From: Litomosoides sigmodontis
Taxonomy: Eukaryota; Nematoda; Chromadorea; Rhabditida; Onchocercidae
Direction: 5' to 3'
NCBI GenBank assembly: GCA_963070105.1
Contig: OY718803.1
Span: 7,979,823 to 8,043,822 of the forward strand
Length of the DNA: 64,000 nucleotides
This document shows positions 44,021 through 57,800 of this stretch, in pieces. The position numbers and the translations under genes are program-made. Within the stretch, counting starts at the first letter, position 1. Each line of letters starts with the position of its first letter. The notes beneath the pieces were generated by a model. It did no database searches. It was given only the letters and a program-made list of their open reading frames with translations, and had not been told where the DNA came from.

Positions 44021-47000
44021 AAAGAGAAATCGTTATTGTATTCATGACTTGGCTAATTTACGGAAATAATTAATTGACGAGGAATTCAAATTTCTTTGTG
44101 TGTTTTTAATTATCCGTATTTGTCTGTTGAAATCATTAATTAGAAAAGTAGTTTAATTAGTTGCGTTTTCATTTTCAGTTTAAAAAATGAAATTTTGGTT
44201 AACTAATCTTAATGAGTTGAATATGATGAATGAAAAAAGGAAGAGCAGTAAAAAAGGAAAAAAAACGTAATAATGAATGGATGAGTGCTGTAAGAGAGGG
44301 AAACTAAAAAAGTGTTGCAAATACGCAGTAGGCGTTTGCTGGCGAATCGATTGTTAATGACCAGTGGTGAGATGACCAGTGGTAAGCTTTCTAAGCTTTG
44401 AGGTTAGGGAATACGGCATTCTGTTTCTTTCCTGCCTCCATTTTTATTCAACAATCTCTTGCAACTTTCATTTCGCCCTCGTACTATCCGTCTGCTCTCC
44501 TCTCCTCTCACCTCATGTCATGTCAGTGTGCATTCATTCAAATTGAAAAACAAAATGGAAATTTTGGTCATTTTAATCTTCGCCAATTTATTACTTCGTA
44601 TTATTGAACAGCTAACTTTTCGTAGTATACTACTTAACTGTAAGTTAATTTTCACATTAGAAATTTCCAAATAGCTAATCTTTTTCTTTTTTTTTTGCAA
44701 AGAGAGAGGAGAGCGGTAGATTTGCAATAATTTGCTATTAAATTACGCACGAAATTCTGTGAAGTTCACCTTCCACTTATATATTATTAAATTTTTGCTG
44801 AAACAACTCATTAATGTGGCAAATCTTCAGAATAAAATGTTTTGTTAGCAGTGAATTTCTTTACTTTACGTAATTTCAGTCTTGCAACGTCTTACTTCAT
44901 GTAATTTCAGTGTCAAAATGTCAATTCCCTTGGAAATATTTGAAAGTAAACAAGCAACAGTTCAACAGCGGCATCCTTTTGCTGATATTAGAGAGTTAGC
45001 TAATCGACGATGATATCAAAGTGACTTCGAGCTTCGACACTTCGAGCACATATGCATGCAATTCTGCTTCTGTTGTAGGAGAGAAATTTTGATGCGACAA
45101 TAATTGTAAGAAGTTCACCTAATGGCGCCATCCAGCAGGTAGTAATAAACAGGACTGATGAAGTCGTGCAAATTCTTTTGTGTCAAAATGAAATTTCAAG
45201 TTTTATTTTCATTTTTATCTCTATTATTACCAAATTGCATAATTTCCCTAAATTTTCCATAAGGAACCTTTTTCAGAATTTTCATAATTTATGAAAAATG
45301 TTTAGAGGAAAGATTTTGGAAAGGACATGCTTGCAGTGCAATCAATCTGTTAGCACTGATACTAATCTCATTTGCATGAAGTTTTGCGAGTCATTTTGGA
45401 TTAAATTAGATCGTATTGCGCCGTAAATTAAGTAAAGGCTGAAAAAAAAAGGCTCAAAAGATGTATGAGCTGAATCGATCTGTGAAATTTTCTGCAAGTA
45501 ACTCATCAACAACGATCTGATGATCTGCCCATCATCAAATTGCTCCAACATATTTCTAAATTTTCATCTCTATTATTTTCCGAATTGCATAATTCTCCAA
45601 CATATTTCTAAAAAAAAAAAAAAAAAACTTTGCTCCAACATATTTTTAAAAATTATTGACGCTGAACAGTTTTAAAGGCCAAAGGTTGCAATCGTTAAAT
45701 GAGTAAAGATCGATTTCGCTTATTTCAACTTTCCTCATTTTACCTTTGGACGTGTTATGGTTTTTTTTTCTTCCATCAACTCTTCTCTTTTCAACGCAAA
45801 CGAAAAATTCAATTCGATGGAACTCGAGGAGCTCCTTCCTTCTTTTCTTCCAGTACTTCAATGAAACTCAATATTTTAGCACATTCAATCATCGCTACAC
45901 ATCACAAATGAACATTCGTGCTAATTAATTACATTTAGTAGGATTGTTGCAAGTTCAAAGGTTCTAATTAATAGTTCAATTGAATGAGATAAGCAAGAAA
46001 GTATCGTATGATTTATAGTTGTTCTCTTTAAGTGTGAAAGAGTTATTCATAAATATTTTCAATGAAATTTCCCATAAAATTTAGACAGAACGATTGCGTA
46101 CTGCACGGAGTTTTTTTTTCGTGCAGTCGTTTAAATAGTCTGATGGAAAGTGAGAGAATTCAGAGAGCAGTAGAAAGTATTCCACGCGTTATTCATGAAA
46201 AGAAAAAAGTGAAATTAAAATTTCCACTTGCACGCGTGCGAGTGGTGGCTAATGCACAATATAATTGGCAGTCGTTTTGAGTTAAATATTATTAAAACTA
46301 ATTTTTAATGCATTCGTTGCAACGGCACGTTTCGGTCTTAAATTAATTATTTGATAAAAATTCCGTATAAATTGCAATTGCTGCTGCACCGATATTTTGA
46401 AAGTAAATCAGTGATGCGCACATTCCGACTGGTAAGTGAAATCGGTGAGCTCAAGCTACGCCTACCATTTTGTCACACTTTGCTTTATTCTTTTTCAACA
46501 AGGAAGTTACCTGTTAGTTGAGGAAATTTGCATATATTGATTTTGAGGAGTGATAAGCTGGTGGAAGTGTGCCTCACTTCCCTTTGGAACATTTCTTCAT
46601 GCATATCCAATCTGTGAACAACCTCCCGGTAGATCGTGCTAACCGACAGGTGGAGGTGGTTGGGTGGCTCTTGTTGAATTTCAGTGCCGGTTCGCTCAGG
46701 AAGGATGACGGTGAAACTGACCTCATTAGTTTTAATTATTACTTCAAGATGCTTTGTTTTGTTTTGTTTTGTTCCAGACGGCTAATTACCATCACATTTG
46801 TGCACGCCTGTAGTAGAGGGCACTTCAACACTTGAAATTTACGTGCCAGCTATCATCATCTCCTTTAATCCATCTAGCTTATCAAATTATCAATGAGCCG
46901 AACGACTTATATTTGGCTATAAGCAATCAGCCATAGTAAATTATCTGAAATTACTTCAACCTATAAACTATATGATTTATTTATCGGTACATTTCTTTTA

Positions 47001-50000
47001 TCGATTGCAAGTTTGCATAATTTACTTAATTAAATTTGACCAAATAATATTTTGTCGACTAATGTCAACAAAAATTTTTAATTGAAAAAATTTGAAAATT
47101 TATCATTTTAAATTAAAACTTTCATAATTCAAAAGTGTGTTGCAAAATTCTTCTCGCAGGTTATTATTGGTCGTTTCATTTATTGACAGTAATAATGGAA
47201 GTGTCGATCGATCGCTCACATCTCATTTATTTGCATACATTTTCATTGCTTATTGTTTAATTTCAACATTTACACGTTTGCCGACTAATGAAATGAATAA
47301 TGAAAAGTGGGAGGGCGATGAAACCCTTAATTTTATTTCTAAATCTCAAAACTTCCACTGGTTGCTGGTATCCATCCAGCTCAGCCAAGTACTATCGCAA
47401 CCTTTAACAGTGATCACCGCGCTATCTTTTAATATCTAAAATAAGTGACGTCATTATCTTTTGAACTCAAATGCATTTTTTCCCAGCCAACTTCATTCTG
47501 ACCTTTTCTCTCACAACTCATTTCAGTAAGTGCACAGTTCCTCCTCGGAGTACTTCAAACAAAAATAATTTGCACATAACTTAATTTCGATTACTTAGTA
47601 AGCCATAATAACTTAATTGGACCGATAACTTAATTTGATTACTTAGTAGGCTATAATGATATCACTTATGGGAATTCAGTACCATTTTTTACAATTAGGC
47701 TTGTGGGAAAAGGTGGAAGAAGCTAGTTTTTTGAAGGTCTTTCGTAAAAACTATCCTCATTTGTTGCAGTTGTAAAATTTTTTATTGAGGAAATGAAACT
47801 AATAATAGCACAAATAGAATGAAATGAAAATAAGGAACTGGAAAGTCATTTGAACATCGATAACCATAAATATTCATGGGAAATTTAAAATTTGAAAATA
47901 AGAGCAGCAATTTTAAGAGAAAGTGAAAAATTCTTAAAACTGGCAGTAAACGGTTCCGAAGAAAAAAAAGGAATGGAAAAAAGCAATTTAAAAATGTTCG
48001 GCAAAATTTACGACTAATTTCTACAAATGTAAACTTTTTTCAAATGCTTATATTTACTGATTTAACGAATGCTTTGTTCAAATAAATGTCGCAAAATACG
48101 TTTTAATAAAGTTAGATTAAATCAATCTTTCTTTTTTCACACCTAAATTATAAATTTTGTTTACTAATTTCCCTTATCGGCAAAACAATTTACAAATACT
48201 ATGACTTCATTTCTACCTAAGAAATTTTACAGAGCTTGAATGAATTCGAATTCCCAATGTCATATATTTGCTTTAGCAACGGTGAAAGAAATTTCATTGT
48301 GCTTAGTCAACAATTAGTGAACAACGAGTAAAAAGGTAATGAACAAAATAAAAAGGTTGTAAAATTGGAATTGAATGGAGTGGAATAGAGTGAAACGCGG
48401 TAATCGTGACTGGACGGACGTACGTAAAATTTCTAAGTCAAAGAGCTATGGAAGAAAGAGTGATAATTCGGAGAAAATGTTAGCAATCCGGTTTTACAGT
48501 AATTTGAATTGCATCAGTGATCAATCAGTGGTTAAAGAACAGTGTCGCCTCTATTGATGCGCAAAACAATTGTCCCATTTGCGCCTGTTAGCAATGCTAC
48601 CAATACCAATGCTCTCATGCATCTTCAATCGTTCTTACGATTTCTACAATTTCCTCTTTTTTGCTCGTTTCTTATTATGCATATTTCTAGAGTGAAGTGC
48701 TAATGAAATAGACTTACTACATACACTTAAAAGAACTGCATGAAGTTACAATCGTTAGCTTAGTGTATAAAATTAGGAATTTTGTTTAAAAGATTTAAAA
48801 TTTTAACACTATTCGTTTGCATGTTTTGCAAGTTAAAACTTCAAAATTTCACTCGAATTGCTCTAATTTGAAATTCAAATAAATTTTTCATTCATTTTAG
48901 TGTAGTAAAGAAAAAAACAAAATGCATTCATGATCGCTATGATTGTACCTGTGAGGCATTATTATTAAAACTTAATAGTTTTAATAATTTAATTTTAGAT
49001 ATATCTAAATTAATTAATAAAAGAGGACAAAAGGAAAACAACGGAAATGCTTGTGTGTGTGTGTGTTCGCCAAACCGATAATGGTATTTTCCAACAATGG
49101 GAACATCGATCGGATTAGCAATTGTTAGCACCGACAATAATCTTTAAGTTAAAGCGATCCGGATACTGTAAGGTAAACTTGCCATTAATTATCGGTAGAG
49201 AAATAAAACTCTCCCTCTTTCCTCCCCGTTTTTTTTCTCCTCAATCGAGTGGAATATTAATTTTAATAAAATCTGTGCTGAAATCATTTACTCTACAAAT
49301 TTTTAATAACGAAAATTTGTTGCAAATTGAACAAAAGGAAAAGAAACAAACAAACAATTCGTTCTCATGTAAATTAAAAAAAAAACATGTAAATTCGTTT
49401 TTTTGCTTTCTCATTTGACGGATAAAATAATTAGTAGCTAATTAATTTGATAAAGCTAAGGATTACTTATTATCTTGACTATTAGCAGTAACTATCATTC
49501 TTTTATCTCTTAAAATTTACATGTCTTCCGTGACTGCTTCAATGCTTTAAATTTTAATTGAATGAATTTGTCGTAAATTAGAGCTGCAAGCTTATTCGTC
49601 GTTGGCTAACTTTTGAAGTGTCTAAAGTCAAAAGTATCAAATTATTCGTTATCTAAATTTAAATGTGCACTTCTTGTGTTTGACAGGTATGTTTTTGTTC
49701 GGAAGAAATGTTTGGCTGACCCCCCGCCATTTCGGCAACTTGCGCCGAGCGTGAAGAGGACAAAGTGCTCCTCTGTTGTTATCGCTGCCCTTCCTCTTTC
49801 GTGTAGCAAGTGGACACTCGTTTTTTTTCAATGATTTATTTGGCAAATATTGCAGCTGTCAATGCTTCAAAAGATTCAGCTTGAAAAACGTGGCGCAATT
49901 GTCCGTCACTCAATCGGTAAGTATCATTTCCACTTAACCATTATAATTCATATTAACTAATAGCTTATTATTTACAACACTTGTTGTTGAAGTACCTTTT

Positions 50001-50929
50001 TAAGCATAATTTATAATTTAATTAAATGTACTAAATGAAAAAGCTTCATTTTAGTCTTATTTTTATCATCCAAAAAGGAGGAAAAATTCAAACATCAAAA
50101 TTTTTCAGTGGCAAACTTAATTTTTTAACTTATCAACTTTACCCTCTCTTATCCTTTTTTATTTGAAAATATCGTGTTACTCATGTGTTTCAGGATTCCT
50201 ACCATATTTGAAAGTCAATTATTAATGAATTGACAGTCGATTTCTCTGGCTTCCCGAACAATCTCCTGATATTCGCTACGATACGCAACAGTCCTATCAT
50301 ACTGCCAGATGTCAAATTTTGAAATAACAAAAATGACTAATTCAGTTAGCATTGAATTCACTGCTATTCTTCTTCCACGCTACTGCCCATCAATGCAAAA
50401 TTTTTAAGAAAAATTTTTGAATCTCATTTGTACTAAAGAAATGAATGATTCATTTAGCAGTAATGTTCATGCTTGGATGTTATTTAAAAATTTGTATTGT
50501 TTTGATAATATTAAATTTTTTATTCATCCTTTTTAAAATTGCAAAATTTGAAAGTGTGAACTTCTGAGATGCACATATTTTCATTAGCATAAAATATGGA
50601 ACAATAGTGTAGATCCCGGATCCGGAATACTGAGACATATGAAATGACGCAAGGACATTGTCCACTTATAAAATGTTGATGACCCTATACTCCGTCCTAA
50701 AAGCACTCGTCACTTTTAAGTGCACAATTTATAATGCACGACATTGGTGTGCAAATGCCGCTAAGCGTTTAAAGTGTCTAATGGAAAGCTTAACTGTAAC
50801 TGTGCTTGTCGTTTGAGAAAGGAAGGAAGACCAGTGTGGTAGGCTAGAAATTGAAAAAATATCAAATTCAGGAAACAATTGCGCTTTCTGTCTGTGACTT
50901 CTCTGTCTGCGGTTTCTCTCTTTCTCACT

Positions 50930-50949
50930 TTCTCTCTCTCTCTCTCTCG
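50930..50949. repeat. (CT)n microsatellite
   Basis: A pyrimidine CT run that produces Arg/Glu-rich shadow frames on the minus strand. Confidence 0.85.
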
Positions 50950-53296
50950 TGATCTCACCCTTTCTGCATTTCACGTAAATGTAGCAATAGCAGCAGATGA
51001 AGAGAGAAAATGCTAATTAGTTGGAGGAAGAGAGGATGAAATTAATTAACGCGAGAGACGTTTTCTTTCTTTCCGTCTTTAAGAAACATTTTTATCAGTG
51101 ATCTAGGAAGTGTTGTCTGATAAGACTGATTAGAAAAGACTAACTCACTCTTATCACTCTTGCTATTATCAAAGTTGTTGGAATGTTTGATAATTTATGC
51201 TGTCAAACCGATATTGCTTAGTGTTAACAATCACACAGTCATAGTCGTGACGTAAACCCTCTCACTTCCATCCTTCAGCTAGGTCTTCTTCTAATTAATA
51301 ATTCAGTGAAAAGTTATCATTTTCTACTTTTCGCATATCCGAAACACTCTCTGCCATTTGTTGCCGTTACGTGTAATTTCACCAAAATTAACTTATCTGC
51401 CATTTAAATGCAAAAATAGAAGTGTGGAAGAGATTAGTTAATTAATGAATTAAATTAATTGAAACATTTCTTCCGTTATTTCTTTCAAAATTTTTCAGTT
51501 AGCAACAGAATGGACAAGAGGAAGGAGAAATTATGCTCAGATATATTTGTGGTGAATTTATTATAGCCAATAATAACTGTAAGCACTGACCTCTATCGTA
51601 GTGAAACGTTCCACCCACTCATTCATCCATCCATCCATCATTACGCAAATTGTACGATATTACCTTTACCTGTATTGCGGCCATTATCATTAACCTGTTG
51701 TTATACCTCTCTCAATTAGTCTTGCATATCTGATCGTAGACCGAGCGATATCAACTTTCTCCTTTGGGAAAGATCTCAGTGGGAAATTGTCGCCTGTCAA
51801 CCACTCACTCACATTACCCATAACTGTATATCTTCAATCTGATCTGATCAGCACCGTGAAATGTCTTCGTAATGAAACTTTAACATTACGATATTAACCA
51901 TCGATGCTAATTTAAGCCTTTCGTTTTTTATTTTTTTTTAACAGCTCTTATCAGTAGTCTTCATTTTTCCACCATTCGTACTTCAGATAATTTTCGTTTG
52001 CATTTTGCATGTTGTTGTTTTCCATATGGTACTGTATGAAATTAACTTTTAATGTTATATAATAGCACTTACAGTTATCTTGTCGATCGTTTCCAAAAAC
52101 AACCGCTTGAGAATCACTGAATGAGAGTGAAAATGCTAGTACAGTGACCCTTTCTATTTACAGATCTTTAGATTTCATATCGAACTGTACCAGCTATTTT
52201 TCCCTTTTGGTTTTAATTCCAAACTTCTGTGACAACATTAAATTTGCACAATAACTTTTGGAGGTATGAAATTTTGCATCGGTAATATTTGAAGATATGA
52301 AATTTCCACTAATAATTTTGCTTCGTCTGAGAAAAATGTCCATTTATTTCTACCCACTTTTGCATTCACTTATTAAGGTCATTTGAGAAATTTTAATTGG
52401 CGGTCCTAAGCGATTTCTCAGTGTATATTAATTTTTAACAGATAATTTCCATGTGCAATCAATAGCGTGTAAAGTAGATAAAAATGATCTTTGATTGACC
52501 ATAACAGTGGCGACAGTCACTAACTAATTAATTATTTCAAAATTATTGGAGTTTCTGTGCAACTTTTAGGATGTCTCATTATAAATGTTGTGCTTAGGAA
52601 AAGACCTTTTTCTAATTAGAATAATTACAGTTGCAAAATTTGCATCAATGGATGACGATAAGATCAATTTAGTAAGAGGCAGCAGTAGTAAGAGTAGCAC
52701 GGTAGTAACAGTCTTTGGCACTTTGAACTTTGTTAAATCAACAATATTTTTTTAAATTACATTTTATTTTTTCAAAAAAATCTTTTTTTCAAAGGAAAAG
52801 GAATCGATTCTTCGACAATTTATTGTAGCGAAATTCCAATTATACTTTTTGCTATTAACTTAAAAGATGTCATTTGATAATTAAAATTAAATTGAACCTT
52901 AGGTGAAAAGAAAAACACATTTCGAGGAGGCTGAGCGCAATTTATTTCTCGAGCGTCCGCTCCAAGTGAAGAAGTTGATTTGTTGGCGCAAAATTTTCCG
53001 CTGTGCAATTTCACTATTTCTGTCACTTTTTTTTTTCAAAGAAATTTTGTTTCAAACAATTCACTCGTTGTATGTTTGAAAAAAGAGGAAAAGTAAAAGA
53101 TCGAATGACATTTGACGGCTTAATTGCTTTTAGCTTTGTACCAATCAAATTATAATGCGTCCACTGTGACAATACGAAAAAAAAAGAACTCTTTCATTCA
53201 TTCATTCAACTTTTAGAGGCAAAAGCGTAACCTGTTATTCCGTGTAGAGTAACGGAACAATGGAAATGTGGTGGGACGGTAGTAAATAAAGCTATT

Positions 53297-53985
53297 ACTG
53301 CTGTAGCAGTGGTACCAAGCAACACCACTAGGATCATTTCAAACTACTGCTGTAGCAGTGGTACCAAGCAACACCACTAGGATCATTTCAAACTACTGCT
53401 GTAGCAGTGGTACCAAGCAACACCACTAGGATCATTTCAAACTACTGCTGTAGCAGTGGTACCAAGCAACACCACTAGGATCATTTCAAACTACTGCTGC
53501 AGCAGTGGTACCAAGCAACACCACTAGGATCATTTCAAACTACTGCTGTAGCAGTGGTACCAAGCAACACCACTAGGATCATTTCAAACTACTGCTGTAG
53601 CAGTGGTACCAAGCAACACCACTAGGATCATTTCAAACTACTGCTGTAGCAGTGGTACCAAGCAACACCACTAGGATCATTTCAAACTACTGCTGTAGCA
53701 GTGGTACCAAGCAACACCACTAGGATCATTTCAAACTACTGCTGTAGCAGTGGTACCAAGCAACACCACTAGGATCATTTCAAACTACTGCTGTAGCAGT
53801 GGTACCAAGCAACACCACTAGGATCATTTCAAACTACTGCTGCAGCAGTGGTACCAAGCAACACCACTAGGATCATTTCAAACTACTGCTGTAGCAGTGG
53901 TACCAAGCAACACCACTAGGATCATTTCAAACTACTGCTGCAGCAGTGGTACCAAGCAACACCACTAGGATCATTTCAAACTACT
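53297..53985. repeat. Minisatellite: fourteen 49-bp tandem units
   Basis: Fourteen head-to-tail copies of a 49-bp unit start at 53,297 and recur every 49 bp, with a broken fifteenth copy at the 3' end. Copies are almost identical. The visible variation is one T/C site (GCTGTAGC or GCTGCAGC), with C in copies 5, 12 and 14. Each unit holds the inverted repeat ACTGCT-GY-AGCAGT, the palindrome TGGTACCA, and a GTGGT/ACCAC pair that could form a second stem. There are no unique spacers, so this is not CRISPR-like. It lies about 0.85 kb upstream of the secreted-protein start at 54,827. Confidence 0.97.
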
Positions 53986-54826
53986 GATACCGACGAATAA
54001 TGAGGACATGAGGTAACAGGTAATGAGTATTAGGATAGCAGTAGTAGTAGGCCTTAGAGTAGCAGTGGTGATAATTGAAGAAAATTTGCTTCCGTTAGAT
54101 AACATCGTATCTTTCCGGGGCGGAGCAATGTGCGGTAGCGGAAAGGAGCGGAGGAACTCCGCCTTCCGCTCCTCAACTCCTCACCGTTCGCCACTTCCTT
54201 CCTTCTAAACAAAGCAGCGCGACGATCGTTGGTCGCTGGCTATCACTGTTGATGATAAGCGATCGTATGTATCGTTCACAGTTGATCAGCTATTTTGCAC
54301 TGTGGGAAGTACTGGGTGAAAGGGAGCGAGAGAGTGACCTGGGAATTTGGCTAATTCCCAGATGCGCGGGGATGACGGGGGAGAAGTGTGAATCGCCGCA
54401 CTCCCCTCCACCAGATTTAATGCAAATTTTTAGCTCAGTGCAGTAGGAAGTTATTGCTCGAAATTTAATTTACACTTGAAAGACAAACGATAGAAATCTT
54501 AAATTGAGGTGTTATTTAATTTGGAAAATTTTCATAGTTTAAACATTCATCAAAATATCTTTTCTAATATACTTATAGCGAATTTTACAATTTTAATTGA
54601 ATTATTACACACGTAATGTTTTATGCGAAGCATTTCAGATATTTTCGTTAGAATTTATCGATTGAAATATTTAGGTTGAATTTTTCTGCGTCTTCAACAA
54701 CACAAACGCATTTTTGTGACGTACGGAAAACCAGTTGAATATGAGCATACATTGTAATTCATAAAGGAGTTATTTCCCAATTCTGTCAAATCAATTTCAA
54801 GGCACTAATTAAGCTTGCGATTTCAG
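53986..54826. other. Upstream region of the KAL-1-like gene, with GC-rich inverted-repeat island
   Basis: From about 54,110 to 54,260 the sequence is clearly more GC-rich than its surroundings. It contains nested inverted repeats: GCGGAG-GAA-CTCCGC inside GGAGCGGA...TCCGCTCC. This may be promoter or enhancer DNA for the gene starting at 54,827. The 61- and 65-codon open frames here are not convincing as proteins. Confidence 0.45.
54821..54826 (+). promoter_or_regulatory. Putative trans-splice acceptor abutting start codon
   Basis: TTTCAG lies immediately before the ATG at 54,827. In nematodes a UUUCAG directly before the start codon is the typical SL acceptor, and a cis-splice acceptor would look the same. 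It supports this start. Confidence 0.5.
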
Positions 54827-57800
54827 ATGGAAGCATCAGTTATTATAATTAAGCTACTTGCTAGATTAATTCCATTTCAATTACTTCTCCTCTCACAACT
54901 ACCTGTAGCAGTGGTCACTGACGAACTTCTCAACGCGCAATGCCAAGCAATGTGCCTTCATCAATTGGAAATAGCCAGTGGTGTAAGTTAATTATACTTT
55001 GAGTAAATGGAACACTCATTAGTTATTTGTTTCTTTCGGAAACTTAGGAATAAATTAAAACTTTTTCTCCTTCTCTTTCCAATTTATCGAAATTGATTAT
55101 GCATTTTTACATTTCTCCTTTTATTGCACTTTTTTTTCCTATTTTGAATTGTTCGATTTTATTTTATTGCTACTTGAATAATCATCCCACAGACGCATTT
55201 CGTCAATTTAAAAAGTCAACGGACCAAAAGACTTGTCGGTCAAAAGATGTACCAATTTGTGCAATTAGGCTTACTTAATAATTTATACAATAGATTTTAA
55301 ATTTTCCAGAAATAGCTGCTTAATTGTTTGAAGTTTGACAAATAAGAGAGGTTCCCCTTGAAGGTGAAAAATATGCAGCAAAAGATTGAAATGAATATGA
55401 GAGCTATCTAACCACTTAATCAGACCATTAATGGTACGAGCGGTGTGCTTTGTACGTTTTAGCAGAGTGTCTTTGTATTATAATTCCAGGACACTTTGTC
55501 CATCAAATTCAACTTCATTTGTTTGCCTCCTCCGCTTCCATCCATCACAAATGCTCCGCAGCAGTGATGCATTAATGTTCGTGGAAGTAATTTTACTTTC
55601 ATTAGAAGTTTTGCTACATGGCAAGCTTTACGTAGGCAGCACTGAATTAACAATGATCTAAGCTAGTACAGTTGGTGTTTTCCCAGTCAGCTGTTCCACT
55701 CTTAAACAAACTTTGCATTAATCATATCACCTCTCCCTTTGTACTACGATATCTTGTAATTCCAATGCAGTGCCCACTAGTAGCGTAGGCCCACTTCAAT
55801 GTCCACTAATAGCATAAGCAATTGGAAGTTCCACGAAATTAATGAAGCCAACCGATAGCATCACTGCATAGGAGGGAATGGTTAAACTGGGAAAAAGAAA
55901 TGATTTGAATTTGTTAAAGTAAAATGGAAGACAATTGGGAAGTAAACTTGAGGAGATGATGATGATTAAGTTTGCTAGGACTTGTTAATGGTAATCGCAA
56001 TCATAATTTCACCATTATAGCGATATCAGTTTTACCATATTTCAAATTACCAAACGTTCTAATTATGCGCAGATTACGGTAGCGCAGGTAAAACATTGTT
56101 GAGAGAGAGAGAGAGAGAAAATGATGCTAAAACTACAAAATGAAATTATCACATTTTTTTTCTGTTGAAATTACAATATATAATAATTAAATGGAAATAC
56201 TTTTGCATTTTTTCCTTTTTTTTCTTTTCCTGAGAGATAGTGCTAAAGTGAAGAAGATGACTGATAGAAGATGTTTACTTGATGCTTAATTTCTATAAAT
56301 TTAAAATAAAAATGAGGAAAAGAGGAAGCGTTTAAATTGTTGATCATTTCAAGCATCGAGAGAGTTAGTAGAGTTTCCTTTCTTCTTCTCACACTCCTTG
56401 GCCAAATATTTCAATCTCTTTTAACCCTATCATTCCTTCTCTTCTTTCCTCCTCTTTCGCTCACGAAGAGGATGATTGAAGTGCGTGGAATAAAACTCAG
56501 AGGAGCAGGGTGACTGTACGGGGCGGGGGTGAGCAAGGAAAGGGAAAAGAGAGGTAGAAAGATCTGAAATAAATATAGTCAAATGAGTGCAAGCAAAATT
56601 GGAAACAGAACGCATAAAGAAAAATCGAAATTACAGGGAACGAATATATTTATATGTATGTGGGTGTGTGTTGTTTTTTTGCGCTAATGATATTAAGCTA
56701 AAATAAGGAATTCAAAAATTTCAGTTGAAACGATCAATTGAAATCATTTCAACCTTATACACATCAACTGCAACACACTTTTTCAAATTCATTTAGAAAA
56801 TGATAGAATTCCATTCTATCATTTCTGAAAGATTTAAATTCAATTCATCCAATTGTTGATGGGTTTCACCAAATATCATTTCGCTGATGAAATAATTTGC
56901 ATAAACACTCATTTTGTGATAATATTGTTATCATTTAAAATGATAGACCTTTTTTTTCCTTCAAAAAAAAGAGGAAAATTTATGCAAAGTGCATGAAATT
57001 AAAATTGCTGGATGTTTTTAAATGTATTTCATCTTTTCCATAATATTTGTCTTTTTTTCTCAAATATTTTATCCAAAAAAAAATTTACGAAAATCAAAAA
57101 AATTAAACAAGTACTGCAATAAATTTCAACCTTCATTTTTTTTTTTTGTTCAAATAATAGCAAAAGAATGTTTATTTAGACAGTTCAACAATTGTTGTCA
57201 CTTTCTCTCTCTCTCTCTCTCTCACTCTCTCTGAAACCTCTCTGAGTGCGTCTTCCTTGTGCTAACGACTTTATTGAATAAAAATTTTAGTAAAAGCCAT
57301 TTTCTGCTGCAACTTATTCATAAATGAAAGTCGCTTTGTGTTAGCAAAATTTCCAATGCGTTTTTCCTTCATCAACAAATGTTGTTGTTGCTATCACTGC
57401 TACGATCATCATTTGTTATTATTATTATTGCTATTATTGTTGATTATTATTGTTATTTTATATTATTATTAATCATTATTTATTATTATTGTTATTAATT
57501 TATATTATTATTACTTATTATTATCAATTATTATTATTATCATTATTATTATTTATTATTGTTATCATTATTATTATCGTTGATTATTACTATCATTATT
57601 GCTGTTAGTTATCACTGTTATCATTGCTTATTGCTACTATTATCATTACTAGTAATTACAGCTATCGCTATTATTATCACTTACTAGTATTAATTACTAT
57701 AATTGCTAACTTTCACTTGTTAGCTAGGAAAGAGGGAATTTTAGAGTTGGAAAAGTCGAGCGATCAGTGAGTGGTAGAGAATGTTAGCAATGATGAGAGT

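Larger units (their letters stand above)
42197..53296. other. Long A+T-rich region with no firmly supported gene
   Basis: About 11 kb upstream of B55. No multi-exon gene or RNA gene was recognised on either strand. Open frames of 60-100 codons occur at the density expected by chance. The most protein-like is 42,929-43,201 (minus), listed separately. Simple repeats include GA near 43,992-44,020, an A-run near 45,612-45,627, GTTTT near 46,753-46,773, TG near 49,051-49,067, CT near 50,930-50,949 and ATCC near 51,621-51,640. A slightly GC-richer patch at 49,715-49,810 has no identifiable function. Confidence 0.5.

Noticed and set aside
47137..47439. 100-codon plus-strand ORF
   Set aside because: No domain, no splice context, and composition like surrounding intergenic DNA.
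53297..53985. CRISPR-like repeat array
   Set aside because: Units are contiguous 49-bp copies with no unique spacers, and the genome is eukaryotic. It is an ordinary minisatellite.
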